Source: Pelargonium nanum (lineage: Eukaryota > Streptophyta > Magnoliopsida > Geraniales > Geraniaceae). From it: a stretch of 31,865 nt of DNA. The stretch covers positions 1 through 31,865 of the forward strand of contig JAYMTF010000672.1 of assembly GCA_036897485.1 (NCBI GenBank). The letters are read 5' to 3'. The position numbers and the translations under genes were made by a program. Positions within the stretch are counted from its first letter, which is position 1, and every line of letters begins with the position of its first letter. Shown here piece after piece: positions 22,947 through 31,865 of this stretch. The notes under the pieces were generated by a model. It had not been told where the DNA came from, did not search any database, and saw only the letters and a program-made list of their open reading frames with translations.

Positions 22947-25247
22947 GCTATAGTTGCTGTGACCCCTCTAAACTTTACATTATCATTTCGGAAATTATTT
23001 CTAGTGTTTCAGTAATTAATTAAGGATTTGATATATATTATGTTGTTAATATCTGTGTCTCTGTAATTTGTTTGTTCATATGTATACTGGTGTTTTTGTA
23101 AGGAAGGTTGTTTATCTAATTGTTTAATTATTTAAGCCTATCTTCTTTAATAGAATATTTTGATATTGATTCAAATATTTATCTCTCTAACTTTGGCATA
23201 ATTCAAATATCCAAGATGAAGAATAAAGTTAGAGCTTGAAATTTTTTATTTTTCTTGTATTCAACACCTTAATTCAAAGTTAAGATATTTAATGTACAAA
23301 TTAAACTTAAATCAATATAAAACGATCATTAAATGGAGGTTTGATTACCGAGTTACTTCAACAAATGATGGTTTAAGTGAAAAGTCAAAACCTTTATATA
23401 CTTTGACCGTGTTGATAATTCATTTACAAGAGATTTTTCTCTGATCAAAACCTAGATAAGTATACGTGTTTGAAATGTATAGAATGTAATGGATCAACTT
23501 TTGGTTTAGAAAAATCCACATATTTTACACGCTAAACCTCATAATTTTGGAGGTTTAGAACTTTGGGCTCGTTCTTGGCTAATGGGCTGGCTATTGTTGG
23601 ATCAAAAGCTTAACCAAACAAACCCATACTCGTTCAAACTTATTCATTGGGCTTGCTTTCTTCAGTTAACATCAAGCCCATTAAGCTCTCTAGAGAAACG
23701 AGCCTTGTTCTGTGCTCAGCCCATTATGGATTTGTTTAAATGAAAGGGAATAGATCCATTGAAATATTTGAATTTGCATGCAAAAATGGCTAAAAAATGT
23801 TCACATATGTAAATAAAAATAAAAAACCTAGTCTTTCCCAAATCTTGAACTATACTTGAATTGTAGAAATAATAATTGACCATATATAGTTACAGACATG
23901 TTATACTTTTACTGACTTGCTAAATATTTGCGAAAGACGATGAACTGATTGATGTTTTAAAAGTACATTTTAAATACGTTTGACTTAAAATGATGTATAA
24001 AAACAAAATGGAATAAAAAAAGAATGAGAAAGGAGAGTAGGTGTGTAGCCCAAAAAGCTTAAAACCCATGTCCTATGAGAGGTTACCAAAACCATGGAGG
24101 CTGTTACGTGGAGTTGTAAGGATCGATGATGGTGAAGCAAAAGTGTCCCAAGACATGCATGTAAAAATGGTGGAGGTAGCAAGTAAAGAATCTTTAGGTC
24201 TCCACTACAATATCATTTTGGTGGATACATATTTGGAATCCAAAATGTATGTGTGTCTTTGTTTTGACTTGGCTTTGCTAGCTCATATTCTTAGGCTGCA
24301 ACTCAAGATTCTCCCAAGTAGATCGATGGAGACGAAGCTTGGCCACTACAAAAGTTACAGCAAGTGCATGCCTAGTGGAGTGTGCATGTACTAAATATAC
24401 CAAACTACTAGTCTTCACCATCACCAACCATTATTATTATCATATCTTCTACCTCCTCCTAAGATTCATAAACTGTTTTCATAGGCTTTTCACTTCCAGT
24501 TTCTATCAAAAGTTTATCAAAAAAGTATTTTAAATATCGCAAGATATTTGACATATAACAATAAACAATTTTGATTGGATATAGCTAGCATTACACATTG
24601 ATGCTACATTTTGACCTCATTTGAATAGAACCACGTTGTTTATAATGTTGGCGGACAGCTTTCGTGTATTAAGTACGCGATTCAACTGAATTAATCTATA
24701 CTAGTGCAGTAGTAGTGCTAAGTGAACACCAGTGCTTAGCACTGAAATTCACATATGGTATGAGAATATATAAATTAACGATGTATTTGGGCATGTGTGA
24801 TCATATGAGTTTTACACGGACTTGAGTCTCGTTTGATGGACCATGAACATGGTCTAATTGTCGATCGCAGGTCGAATTGTACATTTATATACCAATTTAT
24901 ATTGAATTGGACTAATCAAATGAGTTGAACATGCGCTCACATGAAAGTGATCTCTCTGGATATAAACTCCTCAAGTGATCAGGTGGGATGAAGAGAGAGA
25001 CGTCAATATCTTAAGTCAAAATTAAGTGCAACTTCATTCACTAAAATGTTACAATTAAGAACTTGGCATCTCACATTGGAAAGTGAGAATGGTTCCTATG
25101 ATTTAACATTATCACAAGTTGCATGAGGTGGGACTGTGGAAGTGGTCCCATAATGAGCAAGAAGTGTGTTCTAGTGCGAACTGTCCATCCTATATGTACA
25201 CACAAAATACATATTCGTACGAGAAAAAATCTAACAGATTTTTACAT
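22947..25247. other. Spacer downstream of the second OVATE gene
   Basis: Positions 23563-23716 have TGGGCTCGTT and, inverted, AACGAGCC motifs of a degenerate dispersed repeat. A 109-codon frame from ATG 24068 to 24394 is the longest here and is unrecognised. Around 25060-25150, sequence such as TCACATTGGAAAGTGAGAAT resembles LTR-type repeat text. No gene is supported. Confidence 0.4.
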
Positions 25248-25466
25248 AGAGCTGACAATTTGGACTTAAAATCTGTCCAGACTCTAATTCAGCCTAATCT
25301 GATCAAGTTTCGAGTCGGATCTCGAGCAATTCACGCGCATTTAGACATTTTGTATCAAACAAATGAAATTCGGCCCGATCCAAAACCCAAATCCCTTTCG
25401 ACCCATATTCAAATGGGCTTTAGAAATCCGAGCGAATCTGATCTGATCCGCAAGATTGACACCTCT
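25248..25466. mobile_element. Small non-autonomous element with short terminal inverted repeats
   Basis: The left end reads AGAGCTGACAAT and the right end in reverse complement AGAGGTGTCAAT (10 of 12 identical). ACAT flanks both sides (25244-25247 and 25467-25470), consistent with a 4-bp target duplication. The interior has GATCC, GGGC and CCCAAA-type motifs but no transposase. At 219 bp it fits a MITE; the superfamily is uncertain. Confidence 0.5.
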
Positions 25467-25990
25467 ACATGTACATGTCCTTATTGGCTAATGTTGTACA
25501 ACTTTTGGTATGGTAGGAGTGTTGTATCATTCACCACCACGGTCCTGTAGTTGCTACCTGCGCCTGCATGTCTTGGCACTTTCACCTACGTATTAAAGCT
25601 ACAAAAAGTGAGGAAAAGAAAGGAAAAAACACACACAAACCCACTCTACTCCACACACACACAAGCAACCATTTCTATAACTCACGTTTCCTATTTTCTT
25701 TTGCCCAAATCAGCTGGAACTTCACCATCTATATTCGGTATCAATCCAAGGGTTAGGATTCAACCAAACACAGAGAATCAAATGGTTAGGAAAATGTCCA
25801 CGAAAACTGACAAACAGCCATTAACAATAAATTAAAGCCAATGCAAAAATAAGCAGCCAAGCAAGCTGGTTTAACTTTTTGTCACATACCAACTATAAAA
25901 CCCAGATATATAGTCATAGATAGCTCCAATACAGAATACAATGCCCAGTTTGGCCTTTTTGTCTTCTATATATTACCCTAGAGCGCCCGG

Positions 25991-26164
25991 AATCTCAGCT
26001 ATAATTTGGCTGAGACTTTCAATCAACAGACAAACCAAATGCATCCATGCAGGACGCTCCACGCCCAAAAATTCGTTGAGACGGATATGTGTGTCAATTG
26101 ATAAGGTGACATCACCTCATTGGCCATGATTTATAGTCTCAGCCAATAAACCATGCATGAGATT
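25991..26164. repeat. Fold-back structure (imperfect inverted repeat)
   Basis: TTGGCTGAGACT at 26006-26017 is matched exactly by its reverse complement at 26135-26146. The pairing extends outward (AATCTCA at 25991-25997 with TGAGATT at 26158-26164) and inward (AATCA at 26021-26025 with TGATT at 26128-26132), separated by small internal loops and a central loop of about 102 bases. It could be a MITE remnant or a hairpin RNA precursor; I do not recognise a known miRNA in either arm. Confidence 0.6.
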
Positions 26165-26658
26165 TTTTTCCTCTATTTCTCAATTGGCATCAACTAAATT
26201 GTGAAATCAAATGAAAAACTCCAATCATCTGCACCAGTTGCTAAAGCTCGGAAATAAAATTTAAAATATTTAATGTTTTAAGTGATTGGTTCAAAAAAAA
26301 TTTAAGTGACAAGTATATATATGAATGTCTTGTGTAATTTTTTCTTAATAAACTCCAGCTCATCAGAAAATGTATAATTGTTAGGTAAATACAGCAATAG
26401 CAATCTGGCTCATGAATCTAATGAAAGCGACTATAAAACTTGAGAGGTAAAAAATATGTATTTAGGAAAGTAATAAAATTGATAAACCAGAAATAGTAAT
26501 GTGAAATGGTCCATGAAAGAAGGAATGTTTAAATATAAAAAAAAGGACCACGATGAGTAAATAAATTGGACCATATGTAAATTAAATATGGGTATAATTC
26601 GGTGATGATGATGAGAATGAGATGCATGTGCAGCATGGCCATCGTGGGTACGTACATC

Positions 26659-26689
<31 letters not shown>
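26659..26689. repeat. (ATG)n trinucleotide microsatellite
   Basis: About ten ATG units followed by a GAA/AGA-rich run. In antisense this gives a poly-His open frame (26431-26733) that I regard as an artefact of the repeat. Confidence 0.95.
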
Positions 26690-28442
26690 GAAGAAGAAGA
26701 GGAAGGAAAAGGCAATGTTGCCAGGGGTTTCACATATAAATGACCGCGTGATCATCACATGATTCTCTGGACCAACTACATTTACATTTACATTTACGTA
26801 TATGCTATAACTATTGATTTATATTATTTCAAAAAAATAAAAAAAAACTTTTGATTCATATGTGTGTGTATATATATATCAATATATCATATGCAAAACA
26901 CAACAGCTAGCCAGCCAGTCTCCAAATCATTTAATTATGTAACTTCAGTTTTTTAATGCAACCATAATCAAATAGTTAGCACACAAATTTAACTCAATGA
27001 CCATTATTAGAGTAACATGTAATTTCACCACATGAAATCTGCTTATAGGATGTTAATTTCTTATGAATAAATCATTAAATCCGTCACCTATGTGGATAAT
27101 TAGTAGCCGTCATTTAATATGTTATCGCTTATAAATGTCTCCCATGAACATTTTTCAATTTGTTCATAGAATATGATATAAGATGTGTTGCTGTTGCTCA
27201 AGTTTTTGGGTGGAATTTTTTTAGATAGATGATATGGTTCATATAGTTTTACAGCATTTTAGGGGATTAGCTATCATGAGATTGAGAACGTTAAAATATC
27301 TATGAAAACATCCAAACAAAATATTGACCACCTATTTGAATTCTAATAAGTGATTGAAAGAGCATATTTGACCATGTTTTGGCAGAAATGTATTGGCAAG
27401 AAGTTTTGTGTGGGAAAATTTAATTGCTCAATTCATTGTAGTTCAACGTCATGATTCTAGCATCCTCCCAAAGAATATAAATGGTTTTTCGAATCTATAA
27501 TCTTTATTTGGGGATGGTCGAACAACAAAGAAATAACAATTGTGAATGTTTAAGTGTACAAATAAAAACACAAAGATTTGAGTATTGATAGGCTCACTAT
27601 CAACTACTTATTTATGCGTGACATTTGTATAGCAAGGTGCTCTCATAACAATATAGTCGCATGGTGTATTAATATGATGATAATTTGTCAAGAATTAATG
27701 TGTTAGATACGGGTCCCAACATCCTCGGAAGAAGCTTACTCACCAACAATTCACACCAGGTACAAACATGCAAGAACCAATTGGTACGGGCCTTGCCCAA
27801 AAATGACAAACTTGGGGAAGAACATAGAAAAAAGTGGTACCCTTGAACGACTAAAAGAGACATCCATGAAGAACATGTATATAAAAGAAGGCATCACCCA
27901 AAGGAGAATGTAAATCTTGACAAAAAAATTAATAACATATACTAGTCGAGAAAGGAGACCAATTGCAAACTTAAAGTTCGGAGGAATTCAAGCTATGTAA
28001 AGTCTTATTTTGCACAGTAGACCATAAAATAGCAGCAAACGATGAATCAGGAACGTCTCACCAGCATAGCAAAAGAGTTTGTAGAGCATCAGAACAAAAG
28101 TGACAATAATTGTTGTGTTGAATAATGTAAGTAGTCATATATGTATATTCAGTGGTCTAATTAAACTCATAATTTTGAGTGAAAGATTGTGATAATAATG
28201 GGAGAATAATGTTATAGTAGTAATTGTGTGAATTAATAGATGAGAAAAAGAAGGAAATACCGAAATAGTGGGCAGAGCAGAAGGTAGGGAATAGAAGCAT
28301 GATGATGATGGAATGGTATTAAAGAGAGATAATGGGCCAAAGCTGCAATTATTAGTGAGTCTGGTATGCCATTGCATTTGCATTGCTGGTCCTCTTCTCT
28401 TGATTGTGATTTCAACTCATATATGTACACAATTTCAAATTC
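26690..28442. other. AT-rich spacer
   Basis: No coding region, RNA gene or clear mobile element found. Short TA tracts lie near 26870-26880. Confidence 0.45.
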
Positions 28443-28479
28443 CTCTCTCTCTCTCTCTCTCTCTACATATATATATATA
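28443..28479. repeat. Compound (CT)11-(AT)n microsatellite
   Basis: A pure CT run at 28443-28464 is followed after two bases by an AT run to about 28479. Confidence 0.95.
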
Positions 28480-28773
28480 AATATAATTATTCACAAAAAT
28501 TATGAGATGGTGATGTTGATGTTGATAGTCTCTACTCTCTCTCTAGACCTCCCAATTTACTACAAAAAACAGTACATGTCCTTATTGTTGTGATCATCAA
28601 TCAGCTAGGCTAGCCTCCAAGATTCGATTTGTGTTATTGCTCATCATTTCCATTCGGTCGGAATAAAACCCACCAACTGCATTTCTTTCAAACCCTAGCT
28701 AACCACCAATTTACACTTCTCGATCTTGTCCCATTATTTCATATACGTATGTCTCTATACATGTTCGCTCAAC

Positions 28774-28929
28774 TTCGTAACCTGAACAATAGTACTTGTA
28801 GAACAGACGGCAGTGCAACTATCAAAAGATATCATTCACGCATTGTTTGTTAATTTCGTAATCTGAAGATTTGTATTAGTAGAACATACGACAAAACAAT
28901 TATTAAAGACATTATTCATGTATTGTTTG
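28774..28929. repeat. Diverged two-copy tandem repeat, about 76 bp per unit
   Basis: Copy 1 (28774-28849) and copy 2 (28855-28929) both open with TTCGTAA-(C/T)-CTGAA, share GTAGAACA in the middle, and close with CATTGTTTG or TATTGTTTG. The period is about 81 bases. The central parts have diverged substantially, so this is an old duplication. Confidence 0.75.
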
Positions 28930-31057
28930 ACAGTCATCTTAATGGCAAAATTTTGTATGTAAATAAAAAAGTAGTTGCATGTTTTTTATTTTCCTCCAAA
29001 AATAGGCAAAGATAAAATCTGAAGTAGATATGCGATCATTTTACCAATGTTTGCTTTGTCTTTATTTAATGAATTTATTATCTTATTATCGACGACAAAA
29101 AATCCCTACCACATATATTATTAGTATTTTTGTTACCCTTTAATTTTCACCTTATGCATGATTTTGATTTGGATCTTCAACCTATTTGTATATATATGTA
29201 TGTTCATGTATCTTTCGTTTTCATTCACCAAACTATGTAACTTTCACATTTATGTTAAAAGTATAATCTTTTTTCGTTAACTGTTTATTCTCCATCTGAC
29301 TCATGCAAATTAGTTTTGGTAAGATTTCAATAGCGTTTTTTTCTTTTTCATATATATCGCGTCTTGTTTACTTAGTAATTAAGAGAAATCAAGCTGTGCT
29401 TACTTGACTTGATCCATTAACAACCCAATATTTGAATTATTACATGTGTAGTTTGGGAATGAATATGACTGCAAATTTGTTTTGGAATAGAAAGGAAAAG
29501 TGAAAATAAATTGGTGAGACCATCAAAGATTGAATGTAAGTTTGACAAGTTGTGCATAGGATGGGAAGATATATATTGCTCACAAATCATAAAAAGTCTT
29601 TGAAATTAATGGTGGTCCGAATCGGTGATGAGGATGGATGGATGGAAAATGGATGGACATACTCAATTAGCGATAGCTAGGGAAACATAATTAATAATTA
29701 AACATATATATACATAGCAACTAGCTAATTAAATACAAAGAGAGAGAAAAATATATATAAGTCAAATCTACGAGAGTTTGACGCGTTGAGAATTAACACT
29801 CATATTCGTCACAATGAATTTGTGTACTCTTTCATATCCAATTCGAATGTATTTTGAATGAGTTTCATCTATTAACTTTAAGACAAAAACTCTTTAACGA
29901 GTGTCGGTTGGCAGAGCCCTCCACGTGGTCGCCTTAAACTATAAGTGTAATCGTTGTCAGTTATCCATGCTCAATTAAGGTTAGGAGAAGATTTCAGTGC
30001 CTTCAACTTGATTATTCAAGCTGATGGGAAAGATCTCAGTGTCTTCGATTTGATTTTTCATAATGTTTTAGTCATTGTAGCTCAGTTTGGTAGTGTCATT
30101 TTTTTTATTGTGAGTTAGTTTGCGAACCGAGTGACCCACGAGTTAGTTAGATGTACAATCTCTTAATTTGTCAGACTTGTTTGGGTGTTGGACGTCAAGC
30201 CCCTAATTTTAGATCGTCGTTATTATCGTCTGATTTGAAGTAATAAATTATTTTTTTCTAAAAAATGGTTAAATTTCTATTGTGATCATTTCTATATGAA
30301 AAAAAAGAGGTAATCTGGTGGGAAAGATACTGAAGATGAAGAAGAACCTGAGGGCCACTTTTTTATTATCTCCATGGGACCTTACAAACATATACACTAG
30401 AAGAGTGGAAGGTGTTTTTTTCATCATCCCTACCTTTTTAAAAAGAATTTGAGTTGATCTTATATATTTTTGCCTTTTGTTTCCCATGAGAGAGATGATA
30501 TGTTATGATGGTCCCTTGCTAGCTGAATGTTCTTTTGGACCATTTTTATGATTCAACTTTGGAGAAATGGCACATGAAATCATGAACCCTTTTTCACTGA
30601 TATTTTTTTATTTGATTTGATTTGATTCAGCATAAAATACAATATGTTTAACAAAAAATCATGATTCATGTTCAAAAAATATTAAACTTGATCATTTAAG
30701 AGAAAAGTTATCAGCAAAATTCAATTCACATGTAAATTAAAAAAATTGATCTAACTAGAGAAGAATTGGCTATGTACAAAGATATGAACATGAGACTTGA
30801 CCTCCCAAAACTACCACCTCCACAACATTCTACTCTAAAAACCCATAATCCTAAGGTTTTGGCTAATCCAAAGCTCAGGAATCACATTAAAAAAATTCTA
30901 GAACCCACCCTCTTTTTCAATTTTTGTTGTACTCTATTGTTAAAATGGAAAAAATTGAATCCTTGGTGCAACCGGCCCAAGTAGCATCGAAGCTTTTAGC
31001 GTCTGACAAGAGCGTTATTAACTTCTTCTTCATCTTCATCGTCATCATCTGAATAAA
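28930..31057. other. AT-rich spacer downstream of the YUCCA gene
   Basis: Contains a 29-base degenerate direct repeat at 29990-30018 and 30032-30060 (CAGTG(C/T)CTTC core, about 23 of 29 identical) and a TATATATA cluster near 29703-29760. Part of the right end must be the 3' UTR of the YUCCA gene. A 70-codon frame around 30766-30984 is unrecognised. No gene is supported. Confidence 0.4.
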
Positions 31058-31841
31058 TTATTTATGAAGAGCAAAGGTCATGAAATGCGTTTTTGCATCT
31101 TCGTTCCAGCAATTTTCAATGTCGTCGGCGATTCTGCTCGCATCCATTGCAGCACCAAGCAATCCTCTTTTTGTAAATCCCACCGCGTACAGCCCACATT
31201 TCCCTTTCCATCCGTTCGGAAACGGTTTTCGAGGCATTCCGTCTTTGTCATTAAACATATCGTTCTCCTGTTTTTACAAAAAAAAAAAAAAAACACTACT
31301 CAGTGCACGAGAAAGATTACACAAATTGTATTCATTAAACGACCTATGTATATTAATAAGTACCTTTAACCAAGATGGTACATTACTTTTGTATCCGGTG
31401 GCAAGAATGATGGCATCAAAATTCTCCACCCTCCCATCAACAAATTCAGCAGCATGGTATGCTATTCTTTTAATTCCCTTAAAAACCTATGCAACAACAT
31501 GAGAGTATGAGACAAGAATTTCAGCCAATAAATAATAGATGAGATTCTGAACGCTCCTTTAATTTCATTTTGTGCATTAAATATATTGATACCTTAATTT
31601 TGCCCGTTCGGATATTGGCTAGAGTGCCAACATCTAGAACCGGCGTCTTCCCGGAGGTGTTCTTGAGCTGGAGCGGGCCGATCTTGGGGCGGTGGAGACC
31701 GAACCGGGAGGTGTCACCGAGCACGAAACGCGAGACGAGCAGTAAAAACTGGTCCACGAGGGGGAGAGGGAACCACTTGAGCAACCACATGGACAGTCCA
31801 AAAGTTGATCTTCCCAGCATCTGCTGAGGCAAAACGTGAAC
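31058..31841 (-). CDS. YUC: YUCCA flavin-containing monooxygenase, last three coding exons
   Basis: YUCCA enzymes convert indole-3-pyruvate to indole-3-acetic acid using NADPH and FAD, the rate-limiting step of auxin synthesis. Minus-strand exons are 31593-31841 (83 codons), 31364-31486 (41 codons) and 31058-31267 (69 codons plus TAA); all introns are GT-AG and phase 0. The first visible exon begins [20 protein letters not shown], contains LGDTSRFGL and [12 protein letters not shown], and is preceded by a CAG acceptor at 31844-31842. The second carries the conserved ATGY motif in [17 protein letters not shown]. The third has [19 protein letters not shown]. About 193 of some 420 residues are in the window; the FAD and NADPH GxGxxG motifs lie upstream, outside it. 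The sequence resembles the YUC2/YUC6 group, judged from memory. The visible part shows no break. Confidence 0.95.
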
Positions 31842-31865
31842 CTGCAAGCCAACCCAATTAGGCAA

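Noticed and set aside
25119..25835. Open frames of 143 and 94 codons
   Set aside because: They run through a repeat element and (CA)-rich sequence and have no recognisable domain.
26431..26733. Antisense open frame with a run of ten histidines, resembling a metal-binding protein
   Set aside because: The His run is just the translation of the ATG microsatellite; the rest has no family signature and the frame lacks a plausible promoter or introns.
1..31865. tRNA genes, rRNA, CRISPR arrays, prokaryotic operons and known conserved miRNAs
   Set aside because: Reading for tRNA B-box motifs, regularly spaced repeats and familiar mature miRNA sequences gave no convincing hit; this was by eye, not by a covariance-model search.

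Overview
The window is plant nuclear DNA, most likely from a eudicot. The genes carry GT-AG introns, the spacers are AT-rich and full of MITE-like debris, and every recognisable protein belongs to a land-plant family. I cannot name the species; an asterid is a guess. I see no tRNA, rRNA, CRISPR array, operon or viral gene, and no sign of a new multi-gene system.

Layout. Positions 1-4530 (minus strand) hold the 5' three quarters of a delta-1-pyrroline-5-carboxylate synthase gene (P5CS, proline synthesis). Fourteen exons can be placed by eye, and the window ends at the catalytic cysteine codon. The frame is intact apart from one in-frame TAA in exon 8, and the same exon ends at a GC rather than a GT donor. 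Two introns carry a Stowaway-like MITE and a short tandem duplication. Positions 6395-7070 are a MITE with terminal inverted repeats. Positions 8379-9843 look like a small spliced locus that I do not recognise. Positions 11064-12642 (plus) encode an MFS polyol/sugar transporter in two exons. Positions 16187-17038 (plus) encode an OVATE family protein of the OFP6/7/8 type, and 22422-22946 (plus) encode a second, small OVATE protein with a leader that may contain uORFs. Positions 31058-31841 (minus) are the last three coding exons of a YUCCA flavin monooxygenase (auxin synthesis), whose 5' part lies beyond the window. The spacers contain microsatellites, short tandem duplications, a fold-back near 26.0 kb, and remnants of non-autonomous elements.

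Functional relations. The genes are independent eukaryotic transcription units. The OVATE pair and the YUCCA gene both belong to growth-control families, but nothing in the sequence shows co-regulation. The observation most worth checking is the nonsense codon in P5CS. If real, it leaves the glutamate-kinase half and removes the reductase half.
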